From: Actinocatenispora comari
GTDB lineage: Bacteria; Actinomycetota; Actinomycetes; Mycobacteriales; Micromonosporaceae
Direction: 5' to 3'
Assembly (NCBI RefSeq): GCF_017312725.1
Contig: NZ_BOPO01000077.1
Span: 62,001-126,000 of the forward strand
Length of the DNA: 64,000 nt
Shown here: positions 25,020-33,827 of the stretch, piece by piece
Layout of the letters: the number at the start of each line of letters is the position of its first letter
How positions within the stretch are numbered: position 1 is the stretch's first letter
Made by a program: the position numbers and the translations under genes
Notes under the pieces: model-generated
The model's database searches: none
Told to the model about the DNA's origin: nothing
What the model saw: the letters and a program-made list of their open reading frames with translations, nothing else

Positions 25020-27884
25020 TCAGGACACCGCGATGGGGTCGGTGAGGGTCTGGGTGAGGGTGGCGCCGGCGGTGTCGGTCGCCACCGCCCTGATCGAGAC
25101 GTACCCGCCGGTCCGCGCCTTCGCCGGCACCCGGTAGTGCGCGGTGTACACGCCGGCGTGGTCGCGGCTCAGCGCCGCCGTCGTCCACGACTTGCCGCCG
25201 TCGACGCTGGTCCACACCTTCAGCGAGCGCAGCCGCGCGACCGCACCGGGGTCGAGCTGGTGGGTGGGCGTGATCGTGACGGTATGGCCGGCGGACGCGG
25301 TGACCGAGTCGTGCACGTCGGTGTGCCCGTCGTACCGCAGGAACAGGATCGGGTTCGCCGCGCACCGCTCGTCCTGCGCCACGGCCCAGTCGAGGCACTC
25401 GTACCCGGTCGGGTAGTCACCGTCGCCGGGCCGGGCAGAGGTGAACGTCCACTCGCTCGCGATGCCGTTGACCGACGCCGTGAACCGGTACTTCCGCTTC
25501 TCCGGCGGCAGCTGATAGGCGTCGGCGTAGGAGTGGGTCGTCAGCGGCACCTCGGTACCGTCGGACCGGTAGAGGTGCATGCTGCCCGCGTCGAACGCCT
25601 GCACGCCCCAGTCCCGCGGCGCCGCGCCGGGCACCATGTCGGCGTACGGGAAGAACCAGTCGCCGGTGCGGCACAGCGAGCACACCATCCCGGTGGGCGA
25701 GTCGGTCCACTTGCCCTCGGGCTGCGCCGCGTACACGTCGGTCGGCGGCGCGATCGTGGCCGGCGCCGCGAGCGCGCCGAGCCAGTCGGTCTCCCGTACC
25801 CCGGGGGTGAACACGTCCCGGGTGAACTCGGCGGTCGGCCCCGCGTTCGCCCGGGTCCCGGCGGCGCTGCGGGTCCACACCTGGTCCGGCGTGGCCGGTC
25901 CGTAGTACATCCGCGTCGTCGCGGGCGCCGGCCGTCGGTAGTAGCCGATGCCGGTGACCAGGTTCTCGTTCGGCCGGAAGGCGCTCCAGTCGGTGCTGAT
26001 CGAACCGCCCGGCGCGTGGTAGCGCTCGGTGACCCGGGTGAGCTCCGGGTCGGTGACCGAGTAGCGGCCGGTGCGGTGGAACCCGCCCTCGTCGGTGAAC
26101 CGCAGGTTGTACAGGTAGGGGGTGGCGCCGCCGTCGGCGACGGCCACCGTCACCGGCCCGCCGGCCAGCAGCTTCCGCACCTGTGCCGCCTCGGCCACCG
26201 AGATCGACGCGCTCGGGATCTCCGACGCGTACGCGCACGGCAACGTGTCGCACAGCCCGCCCCACGGCAGGAAGACCGGGATCTCCGCCGACAGGCTGGG
26301 GTCCTCGGTGTTCGTCGGGTCGATGAGGATGCCGGCCGCGCCGGCGGCCGACGCGGCGGCGTAGTCGTCGCGGGTCGGCCCGGCGAATCCGTTGCGCGCC
26401 CGGACGAGGGCGAGCTTGCCGCGGGCGTCGATCCGGTCGAAGTCGGCCTGGTCACCGACTCCGGCGTCCACGACCTGCAACGCCTGCCGCCCGTCGAAGC
26501 GGGTGAACGGATCCCCGGGCACGGTCTCGTACGCGTGCGGGTAGAAGGCGTGCAGCGCCAGCTTCGTCGGTGCGGTCACCTTCATCGTCAGCGACGGTGT
26601 GCCCAGCTGCCACAGGGTCGAGACGTGGAAGGTGCCGAAGGTGACCGGCGACGTGGTGGGCAGCCACTCCAGCACCGTGCCGTAGCTGGGGAAGGTGAGC
26701 CCGGCCCCGTACGCGCCGTCGATCGTGGTCCGGCCCGCGCTGAAGTTCTGCGAGTACGCCTCGGTGGGTCTGGGTGTGTCGACGCCCAGCGGCACCACCC
26801 GGTCGGCGTCGAGCACCGTCGTGGTGTCGCCGGCCACCGCGAACTCGGGGTCGACGAGCGTCCCGTAGTGCCGCCGGTTGCCGACGTGCTGGGTGTACGA
26901 ACCGTCCGCCTCGTAGGTGCCGGCCGGGACGCTGAACTTCCAGACCACCTGGGTGCAGGCCTCGTCGACGCACGCCGCACCGAGCGGTTGGTAGCTGTCG
27001 AACGAGCGGGAGTTGATCCGGCTCAGGTACACCGGACCGATGCAGTTCGCACCCGACCGGTAGCAGCCGGCGGTGAAGCCGCCCTTCGACTTCTTCTCCA
27101 CGACCGTGACGGTGAACAGCGGCGCGCCGTCGCTGCCGGTCGCCGCCGGCCTGGCGGCGGTGCTGCGGTGACCGGTGGGCCACACCCGTACCGCGCCGCC
27201 GGCGAGCTGCTCGACCGGCACCGCGCCGTCCGCCTCGGCGCGTCCGGTCAGGCCGCGCCAGAAGGCGGCGGCCTTCCGCGCCGGTACCGCCACCGACACG
27301 GTACGGCCGGACGCGTGCGTCACGGTGGCGCCGGGCAGCGCCTCGGCGTGCCGGGCCGCCGCGGCGGTGGCCGTCGACGCCGAGTACCGGATCGTGATCG
27401 GCAGTGTCGCCGCCGGCGTGGTGTCGCCGTGTGCCATCAGCCAGGTCACGTCGAACAGGTTCCGATCGACGATCCCGGTACGCACCAGCGACCAGGTGTC
27501 GGAGGTGTCCGCCGTGATGTGGTCGGTGACGCCGGCCGGCGTGGTCGTGGCGTGCACCGTGACCACCGAGTCGGTGCCGGGTGCCGCGGTCGCCTGCACC
27601 GTGTAGTGCCCGGCCCCGCCGGTCAGCGTGATCCGGTCACCGGTGGGCAGCGTGACGACGTGGCTGTCGCCGGTCAGGCCGGGCAGCCCGACCCGGTTCG
27701 GGTCGCTCGGGCGGGTGGCCTTCGCGCCGTCCGGCGCGGCGCTCGCGGTCGGCGGGGCGACCACCGACGTGAGGCCCAGGGTGACGGCGGCCGCGGCGGC
27801 GAGCGCGATCGGCGCCCTCCGCCACCCGGCCCGCCGGCGGGGGGTGCTGATCACGGCTCTCTCCTCGGCTCGGTGCGGGCTCAT
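25020..27884 (-). CDS. Large secreted protein with PA-like domain, subtilase-type accessory regions but no catalytic triad
   Basis: 954 residues from ATG 27884, which overlaps the stop of the S53 protease gene by ATGA and has GGAGG six bases upstream. An internal GTG at 27854 with GAGGAG is an alternative. A Sec signal follows the basic N-terminus (RRAPIALAAAAAVTLGLTSVVAPPTASA). Early on, GLTGDSHVVTLPTGDRITLTGG resembles the N-terminal region of large actinobacterial subtilases. A PA-like segment lies near residues 475-600 (LALVRARNGF ... AASAAGAAGILIDPTN). The C-terminus has Ig/CARDB-like strands (LKVWTSVDGGKSW). I find no subtilase Asp/His/Ser motifs and no zinc motif. It could be a binding, scaffold or inhibitor protein, or a protease that lost its catalytic core. 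Confidence 0.8.
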   Translation of the reverse strand: MSPHRAEERAVISTPRRRAGWRRAPIALAAAAAVTLGLTSVVAPPTASAAPDGAKATRPSDPNRVGLPGLTGDSHVVTLPTGDRITLTGGAGHYTVQATAAPGTDSVVTVHATTTPAGVTDHITADTSDTWSLVRTGIVDRNLFDVTWLMAHGDTTPAATLPITIRYSASTATAAAARHAEALPGATVTHASGRTVSVAVPARKAAAFWRGLTGRAEADGAVPVEQLAGGAVRVWPTGHRSTAARPAATGSDGAPLFTVTVVEKKSKGGFTAGCYRSGANCIGPVYLSRINSRSFDSYQPLGAACVDEACTQVVWKFSVPAGTYEADGSYTQHVGNRRHYGTLVDPEFAVAGDTTTVLDADRVVPLGVDTPRPTEAYSQNFSAGRTTIDGAYGAGLTFPSYGTVLEWLPTTSPVTFGTFHVSTLWQLGTPSLTMKVTAPTKLALHAFYPHAYETVPGDPFTRFDGRQALQVVDAGVGDQADFDRIDARGKLALVRARNGFAGPTRDDYAAASAAGAAGILIDPTNTEDPSLSAEIPVFLPWGGLCDTLPCAYASEIPSASISVAEAAQVRKLLAGGPVTVAVADGGATPYLYNLRFTDEGGFHRTGRYSVTDPELTRVTERYHAPGGSISTDWSAFRPNENLVTGIGYYRRPAPATTRMYYGPATPDQVWTRSAAGTRANAGPTAEFTRDVFTPGVRETDWLGALAAPATIAPPTDVYAAQPEGKWTDSPTGMVCSLCRTGDWFFPYADMVPGAAPRDWGVQAFDAGSMHLYRSDGTEVPLTTHSYADAYQLPPEKRKYRFTASVNGIASEWTFTSARPGDGDYPTGYECLDWAVAQDERCAANPILFLRYDGHTDVHDSVTASAGHTVTITPTHQLDPGAVARLRSLKVWTSVDGGKSWTTAALSRDHAGVYTAHYRVPAKARTGGYVSIRAVATDTAGATLTQTLTDPIAVS

Positions 27885-30475
27885 CGGGTACCTCCGGCGG
27901 GTTCCAGCGTCCAGTCGTAGCGGACCACCCGACCGGACTCGACGGTCACGCTGTGGGTGGCGGTCGCGTACCCGTCCCGCGTCGCGGTCAGCGCGCGGCT
28001 TCCGGCCGGCAGGAACAGCGCGTAGTAGTTCGGTACGGCCGGGTCGCCGGTCGCCGCCGACACGGCGCTGGTGGCCGGGTCGCCGTCGGGGCCGATCCGG
28101 GCGCCGTCGATCGAACCGTGGTCGTCGGCGTTCGCCACCGTGCCGACGAGCAGCCCGCCGGGCTGCGCGGTGCAGTCGCCGGCACCGATCGCCACGTCGT
28201 CCAGCGACCACCAGCCGGCCCGCCGGCCGGTGAAGTCGAACCGCACCCGCGCCTTCGCGGCGCTCGGCAGGGCCAGCTCGACCGTACCGATCGCGTTGCT
28301 GGAACCCTTGCGCCACAACGACTTCCACCGCTTACCGCCGTCCGTGGACAGCTCGACGGCGGCGCGCTGACCGGCGCCGGCGTAGTACGCGCTGTCGAAG
28401 CGCAGGGTGGGCGAGCGCTGCCCGGACAGGTCCACGACCGGGGAGGTGAGCGTCGTCGCCAGCCGGTGCCCGCTGGCGCCCGAGTCGGCCACCGCGAACA
28501 CGTCGTTGCCGCCCGGCGCCGGCGGCCGGCCGGCCGGGTTGTCGAACCGCCAGCCGCGCCCGGAGACCGTCCAGCCGCCGCCCGCTCGGGTACCGGTGAA
28601 GGTGTCGAAGGTCTGGGTCGAGCCACCCCGGCCGTACCCGGGTGCGCTGCACTCGGCCAGATCGGCCCTCAGCGCGACGTCCCGGGTCGACCCGTCGGCG
28701 GCCAGCTCGACCTCGGTGTCCTTCGCCTGGTAGCCGTCGGTCACCGTCGCCACGGCCGCCCCCGCCGCGTCGACGTGCAGCGAGTACGTGGCCGGTGCCG
28801 GCAGGTCGACCTGGTACCGGCCGGTCGTGGGGTCGGTGTGGATCGGCCCCTCGGGATAGCCGTCGATCGTGATCCGCGCGTACAGGCCCCACCCGTGGCC
28901 GGAGCCGTCGGTGACCCGGCCGCGCAGCGTCGCGTGCGGCAGCGGCGTCATCGACAGGTCGGCGGTCACCCGCTCACCGTCGCCGACCTCGACGCCGTCC
29001 TTCGTGGCCGTCCGGTAGCCGTACCTGCTCGCCGACAGGTCGTACCTGCCGGCCGCCACGTTCAGGTCGAAGCCGCCGTCGCTGCCGGTCCGGGTCTGGT
29101 AGCCGCCCGGGCTCGCCTTGATCGTCATGCCGGCGACCGGGGTACCGGTGGCGGCGTCGGTGACGTGGCCGACGATGTCGCCGTGCGGGCCGCCGGACAG
29201 CGCCGCGACGCCGTTCGGGGTACCGAGCCCGGTCGGGCCGTCCCAGCCGACCCCGGCGGTACACAACACGTTCCCGCAGGTCCCGTTCGTCCCGGTGGTG
29301 ACGTCGAACAGGTGGTCGGACCGCTGCGGGTCGTGGTACGGGTAGCTCACCGGGTAGGTGTCCGCCGCCGGCGGGCCGGCCAGCGCGTACATCGCGGCCA
29401 CCAGCGGCGAGGACAGGCTGGTACCGCCGACCTGCAGCCACCCGTCGTAGCCGAGCGTGTCGTACACGGCCAGGCCGGAGGCGGGATCGGCGACCGCGGC
29501 GAGGTCGGCGCTGGCACGCCGGTCGCAGCCGGTGTCGACGGCGTGCTGGAACTCCGGCTTCGGCTCGTACGGCGAGCAGCCGGACCCGGCCTCCGCCCAC
29601 GCCGACTCGGTCCAGCCGCGTGCGGTGGAGCCGTCCCGGGTCAGCCGGGTACCGCCGATCGAGACGACCTTGTCGGAGGTGGCCGGCCAGTTCGTCACGT
29701 TGCCGTCGTCGCCGGACGAGGCGGTCACCACCACGCCCGGGTGGTCGTAGAAGTGGTCGTAGGCGGCCTCGTCGGCGAACTCACCGGCGATGCCGTACGA
29801 GTTGGAGACGTACTTCGCGCCCAGCTCGACCGCCTTGTCGACCGCGGCACCCATGTTCTCGACGCTCGCGTCGTCGCTCTCCACCAGCAGGATGCTGCAG
29901 GTCGGGCACGCCGCGGACACCGCGTCGATGTCCAGCGCGGTTTCCATCGCCCAACCGGGATCGTCCGGCGGGTACTGCGTGCCCCCGCGCTGGTCCACCT
30001 TGGTGAAGCAGCCGTTGGCCGTCGTGCACGGGGGCAGGCCGTAGTGGTCCCGGTAGGTGGCCAGGTCCTCCTCGGCCGACGAGTACCCCATCGCGTCGAC
30101 GATCGCCACGGTCTGCCCGCCGGTCTCCGGCAGCCGGTACGCGCGCTGGATGTCGGCCGGGGACAGCGACGACGGGCGCGGTCCGCTGTCGTTCGGGACG
30201 ATCTCGTGGTCCGGCGCGGTGCGCACCACCGACAGGCAGCGTACGAACCCCTTCTTCGGCGTCGTGTTGCAGCCGGTCGGGGTGTTCGCCGTCAACGCCG
30301 TCGCGGCGGCCGCGTGCGTCGCCGGTGGCGCCTCGTCGCCCGTCGCGACCATGCCGAACGCGGTGCCGCCGGCCAGCAGCGCCAGCACGCCCACCGCCGC
30401 ACCGAGCGCGGCGAACCTGCCGCGCCTACCGGTCGGTACCCACCGGGGCACCAGTTGCTGGAGTCTCCATCGCAT
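27881..30475 (-). CDS. Secreted S53 (sedolisin) peptidase with carboxypeptidase-regulatory-like repeats
   Basis: 864 residues. One membrane/signal segment lies at about 20-42. The catalytic domain has Glu178 and Asp182 in WAMETALDIDAVSAACP, an oxyanion Asp in SSGDDGNV, the nucleophile Ser353 in VGGTSLSSP, and the calcium site GWDGPTGLGTP. The long pro-kumamolisin propeptide typical of the family is absent; only about 90 residues precede the catalytic domain. After it come two or three beta-sandwich repeats of carboxypeptidase-regulatory type (GHVTDAATGTPVAGMTIKA, GRVTDGSGHGW) and a MAM/anchor-like domain. Serine-carboxyl peptidases usually work in acidic medium outside the cell. The next gene overlaps its stop, and a 39-residue peptide gene lies 51 bases upstream. 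Confidence 0.88.
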   Translation of the reverse strand: MRWRLQQLVPRWVPTGRRGRFAALGAAVGVLALLAGGTAFGMVATGDEAPPATHAAAATALTANTPTGCNTTPKKGFVRCLSVVRTAPDHEIVPNDSGPRPSSLSPADIQRAYRLPETGGQTVAIVDAMGYSSAEEDLATYRDHYGLPPCTTANGCFTKVDQRGGTQYPPDDPGWAMETALDIDAVSAACPTCSILLVESDDASVENMGAAVDKAVELGAKYVSNSYGIAGEFADEAAYDHFYDHPGVVVTASSGDDGNVTNWPATSDKVVSIGGTRLTRDGSTARGWTESAWAEAGSGCSPYEPKPEFQHAVDTGCDRRASADLAAVADPASGLAVYDTLGYDGWLQVGGTSLSSPLVAAMYALAGPPAADTYPVSYPYHDPQRSDHLFDVTTGTNGTCGNVLCTAGVGWDGPTGLGTPNGVAALSGGPHGDIVGHVTDAATGTPVAGMTIKASPGGYQTRTGSDGGFDLNVAAGRYDLSASRYGYRTATKDGVEVGDGERVTADLSMTPLPHATLRGRVTDGSGHGWGLYARITIDGYPEGPIHTDPTTGRYQVDLPAPATYSLHVDAAGAAVATVTDGYQAKDTEVELAADGSTRDVALRADLAECSAPGYGRGGSTQTFDTFTGTRAGGGWTVSGRGWRFDNPAGRPPAPGGNDVFAVADSGASGHRLATTLTSPVVDLSGQRSPTLRFDSAYYAGAGQRAAVELSTDGGKRWKSLWRKGSSNAIGTVELALPSAAKARVRFDFTGRRAGWWSLDDVAIGAGDCTAQPGGLLVGTVANADDHGSIDGARIGPDGDPATSAVSAATGDPAVPNYYALFLPAGSRALTATRDGYATATHSVTVESGRVVRYDWTLEPAGGTR

Positions 30476-30526
30476 CGGAGCCTGCCCTTCCGCTCGGGGA
30501 TCGGTTCGTCCGTGCACCACGCCCGG

Positions 30527-30646
30527 TCAGACCGGCCCGTAGTCGTCGTCGGTGTCCTCGGAGGGCTCGTCCGGGGTCGCCCCCGCCACCGGGGTCGCCT
30601 CGTCGTTCGGTGGGGTCGCGGGCTCGGACCCGGACGGCTGGCTCAT
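30527..30646 (-). CDS. 39-residue acidic peptide of unknown function
   Basis: Reads MSQPSGSEPATPPNDEATPV then ends DTDDDYGPV. Eleven acidic residues and no basic one, no signal peptide, no Cys. The start is unusually well supported: GAGGAG lies eight bases before the ATG, a better ribosome site than that of the downstream protease gene, 51 bases away. Composition (Pro, Ser, Asp, Glu, Thr) marks it as disordered. It could be a small leader or regulatory peptide, a substrate or inhibitor for the S53 protease, or a modified-peptide precursor; no maturation enzyme is nearby. Confidence 0.6.
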   Translation of the reverse strand: MSQPSGSEPATPPNDEATPVAGATPDEPSEDTDDDYGPV

Positions 30647-30712
30647 CGCACGTACTCCTCGGACGCCTGTCGGTACGTGGCACATCCTGGCGTCGGCGCG
30701 GCGGCCTGACGA

Positions 30713-30728
30713 TGGGGCAGATGCCCCA
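30713..30728. promoter_or_regulatory. 16-base dyad upstream of the peptide/protease genes
   Basis: TGGGGCA and TGCCCCA flank a GA centre. It lies 67 bases before the peptide start and 40 bases after the stop of the LuxR-type regulator gene (all on the minus strand), next to an AT-rich TTTATT. It might be the operator of that regulator, or a weak terminator for it. Confidence 0.4.
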
Positions 30729-30767
30729 ATAAACCGGCGGCCGGTGCGGCGCCGTGGTGGATCCGGG

Positions 30768-33700
30768 TCAGGTCGTCGCGGTGGGCGGGGCGTCGACGAC
30801 GATCCCGGACTCCACCAGGCGAACGGCGAGTGCGGTCCGGGACGCGGCGTCGAGCTTGCGCATCGCCGAGTCCAGGTGCCGGGCGACCGTCTTGGGCGAC
30901 AGGTACAGCCGTTCGGCGATCTGCCGGTTGGTGAGGCCACCGACCAGCAACCGCGCCACGTCCAGCTCCCGCGGGGAGAGCCGGTCGCCGTAGCTGGGCC
31001 GGCCGCCGCGGCGCAGCGGTCCGTCGCCGAGCCGCCGCAGCGCGTCGGAGATCCGGCCCGCGTCCCCGGCCGCGCCGAGCTGCGCGAGCCGCTGCCCGGT
31101 CTGCCGCAACAGCGCGATCCCCTCGTCGGTACGGCCCGCCCGCACCAGCGCGTGCGCCTGGCCCTCCCGGGCCAGCAGCGCATCGTACGGCTGTGGCAGC
31201 GCCTCCCACGCCAGCGCCGCCCGCTCGTACGCGGCGGCCGCGGCGGCCGGGTCGACACCGCCGTCGGCGAGCACCGCGGTACACGACGCCACCGTCGCCC
31301 GGGCCACCGGCATGTCCCGCCGCCCGGCCCAGTCGGCGAACGCCGCGGCGAGCTGGGCCGCCTCGTCCCCGCGATCCACCGCCACCAGCGCCGCCACCCG
31401 CACCGACACCATGTCCCGGGCCCGCATCCACAGCTGCTGCGCGCCGGCCGTACCGACCGACTCGGCCGTCAGCCGCACGGCCTCCTCCGGGTGACCGGTG
31501 GCCAGGGCCAGCCGGGCCAGCGCCGCGGTCACCGACGCCACGTGGTCCATCAACCCGCTTCGCCGCAGCGCCGCCAGCGCCTCCCGCAGCCGCGCCCCGG
31601 CCCGGGCGTAGGCGCCGCCGGCCAACTCCAGCAGGCCGGCAAGCAGGGTCGCGTCCAGCTGGATGTGCGGGCCGAGCTCCTCGTCGGCGGCCAGCGCGTC
31701 GACCCGTTCGGCGAGCCCGGCCCACCGCCCGGTGAGATGGTCCAGGTACGCCTGGTTCACCGCCCCGAGTCCCAGGTACTGCCGGTACTGGTACCGCTCG
31801 GCGGTGGCCAGCGCGTCGTCGTTCAGCTCACCGGCGCGCGCGTAGCGACCCCAGTACTGCGCCATCAGCGCGAGGTTGAGCTTCGCGATGATGGCGTCCG
31901 CGCGGCTCTCCGGCCCGGACGGCGCCGTGGGCACCCGCTCGGCGTACGACCAGCCTTCGTCGTCGCCGAGGAACAGCAGCCCGCACGCGACGCTGGCGGT
32001 CAGCCAGATCCGGAGACCGGCGGGCAGCTCCGCCGTCGCCGCCGTGTCGTGGGCGCGGTGCAACCAGTCGCGGTAGACCTCCGCCGACCACTCGGCGCCC
32101 TCCGGCCAGCCGAGCACCACCATCGCGCGCGCCGCGTTCCCCGGATCGTGCCCCAGGTCCGGGATCGCCACCTCGAACTCGGCCCGGCCGGCCCCGCGGT
32201 CGCCCGACATCATCAGCATCCGGCCGAGATGAATGCGCAGTTCACCGCGCGCCGGGCCGGGCAGGTCGGCCCCGGCGAGCACCGCCCGCAACGCCGCCAC
32301 CAGCCGGACGAACCGGTCGCCGCGCGAGATCGTGCCGAAGCTCGTCATCCGGACCAGCCGCAGCAGCGTGTCGACGGGCGGGCCGGCCTCGGTGATCGCC
32401 TCGTACAGCAACAGGTCGGCCGACTCGGCGTCACCGGAGGCGGCGGCCTGGTCGGCGGCCAGCTCGGCGTACCGGCACCACGCCGCGACATCGCCGGCGG
32501 CGCGGAAGTGCCGGGTCAGCTGCGCCACCGGCGGCGGTGCCGTGGCGGCCAGCTCGGTACCGACCCGGCGGTGCAGCACGCCGCGCTGCGGCGCCGGGAT
32601 CGACTCGTACACGATGCGGGCGACCAGGGCGTGCCGCACCGACACGACCCCCGGCCGGGTCTCGCCCAGCAGCCCCGCCTCCGCCGCAGCGGCCAGACCG
32701 GCCCGCGCCGCGTCCACCGGCAGTCCGGTACCGGCGACGACGATCTGCTCCGGTACCGGATGAGCGGCCACCGCCGCCACCCGCAACACCGCGCGCGCGT
32801 CGTCGTCGAGCCGGCGTACCCGTTCCAGCACGGCGTGCCGGATCGACCGCGGTACCACGATGTCGGACAGGTTGCGGCGCCGCCGCCACTCCCCGTTGCG
32901 GTGGATCAGGTCGGCGCGCTGCCCCATCAGCCGCACCGACTCCTCCACCGCCAGCGGCACCCCACCGGTACGGTCGTGCAGGAACGCGGCGAACTCCGCC
33001 GACACCGGCCCGCCGGCGAGCATCGTCGACACCAGCCGCGCCGTCGCGTCGACGTCCAGCGGGTCGAGCACGATCCGGCACTGCGTCGTACCGGCCGGCG
33101 CCCGCGCCGCGAGCACCGGCACCAGCGAGTCGTCCGGCAGGTCCGCCGGCCGGCAGGTCACCAGCAGGCTCACCGTGCTGGCCGGTCGCGCGGACAGGAA
33201 CAGCAGGAACTCCAGCGTCGTGTCGTCGGCCCAGTGCGCGTCCTCCAGTACCAGCAGCCGCACGCCGAGCCGGTCGAACAGTTCCGCCAGCGCGCGCAGC
33301 AGCCGGTGCCGGGCGGCGCTCGCGTCCCCGGCCGGCTCCAGCGCCGGTGGCAGTTCGTCCGCCCACTCCGGCAGCAGCGGCCGCAGCGCACCGGCCAGCG
33401 GGCTGAGCCGCAGCGCGCCGACGTCGGGCACCGCGACCCGTACCGCGTCCACGATCGCGCCGAGCGTGTGCGGCCGCGGCAGCGCCGGACACGCCGCCAG
33501 TACGGTGTCCACCCGACCGCCGCCCCGGCTGTCGCTCGGCCGTTCGCCGCTCGCCTGACTACCACCGGCCCGACTACCGACAGCCCGGCTACCGCCGGCC
33601 CGGCTGCCGGCGGCCCGGTTTCCGCTGGCAGGGTTTCCGCTGGTCCGGCCGCCGCTGGTCGGGGTCCGGGCGGCGAGCACCTCGGCGACCAGGCGGCTCT

Positions 33701-33827
33701 TGCCGACACCCGCCTCGCCCTCGACCACCACGAGCGCCGGCGGCGCGGCCAGCGCGGCGGTCAACGCCGCGAACTCGGCATCACGCCCGACGAACCCGGG
33801 CTGCCGCACCGGCGCGGGATCGTTCAT
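30768..33827 (-). CDS. LuxR-family ATP-binding (LAL/MalT-type) transcriptional regulator
   Basis: 1019 residues. Walker A is VVEGEAGVGKSRL (about 35-47), Walker B LLVLEDAHWAD, then a long alpha-helical TPR-like middle, and a C-terminal LuxR helix-turn-helix LSPRELDVARLLVGGLTNRQIAERLYLSPKTVARHLDSAM. LAL proteins are large ATP-dependent activators, often pathway specific. Just after Walker A a Ser/Gly/Arg/Ala low-complexity stretch of about 45 residues, encoded by tandem DNA repeats, interrupts the ATPase fold. ATG 33827 has GGGAGG five bases upstream. It is followed on the same strand by the acidic peptide, S53 protease and secreted-protein genes, likely targets. Confidence 0.9.
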   Translation of the reverse strand: MNDPAPVRQPGFVGRDAEFAALTAALAAPPALVVVEGEAGVGKSRLVAEVLAARTPTSGGRTSGNPASGNRAAGSRAGGSRAVGSRAGGSQASGERPSDSRGGGRVDTVLAACPALPRPHTLGAIVDAVRVAVPDVGALRLSPLAGALRPLLPEWADELPPALEPAGDASAARHRLLRALAELFDRLGVRLLVLEDAHWADDTTLEFLLFLSARPASTVSLLVTCRPADLPDDSLVPVLAARAPAGTTQCRIVLDPLDVDATARLVSTMLAGGPVSAEFAAFLHDRTGGVPLAVEESVRLMGQRADLIHRNGEWRRRRNLSDIVVPRSIRHAVLERVRRLDDDARAVLRVAAVAAHPVPEQIVVAGTGLPVDAARAGLAAAAEAGLLGETRPGVVSVRHALVARIVYESIPAPQRGVLHRRVGTELAATAPPPVAQLTRHFRAAGDVAAWCRYAELAADQAAASGDAESADLLLYEAITEAGPPVDTLLRLVRMTSFGTISRGDRFVRLVAALRAVLAGADLPGPARGELRIHLGRMLMMSGDRGAGRAEFEVAIPDLGHDPGNAARAMVVLGWPEGAEWSAEVYRDWLHRAHDTAATAELPAGLRIWLTASVACGLLFLGDDEGWSYAERVPTAPSGPESRADAIIAKLNLALMAQYWGRYARAGELNDDALATAERYQYRQYLGLGAVNQAYLDHLTGRWAGLAERVDALAADEELGPHIQLDATLLAGLLELAGGAYARAGARLREALAALRRSGLMDHVASVTAALARLALATGHPEEAVRLTAESVGTAGAQQLWMRARDMVSVRVAALVAVDRGDEAAQLAAAFADWAGRRDMPVARATVASCTAVLADGGVDPAAAAAAYERAALAWEALPQPYDALLAREGQAHALVRAGRTDEGIALLRQTGQRLAQLGAAGDAGRISDALRRLGDGPLRRGGRPSYGDRLSPRELDVARLLVGGLTNRQIAERLYLSPKTVARHLDSAMRKLDAASRTALAVRLVESGIVVDAPPTATT
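33545..33665. repeat. Low-complexity tandem repeats in the LAL regulator gene
   Basis: A run of related 12-15-base units built on a TACCGCCGGCCCGGC-like sequence encodes SGNR, AGSR and GGSR tetrapeptides. Copies are imperfect and change length in multiples of three. The neighbours on both sides are normal ATPase sequence. Confidence 0.7.

Noticed and set aside
24984-27920. 978-codon plus-strand frame opposite the secreted protein
   Set aside because: Low-complexity Arg/Val/Gly/His composition with no motifs; the minus-strand frame has a signal peptide and a terminator.
30527-30646. Lasso or lanthipeptide precursor
   Set aside because: No cyclase, dehydratase, protease-transporter or RRE-type gene nearby and no Cys or typical core residues; kept only as an unknown peptide.
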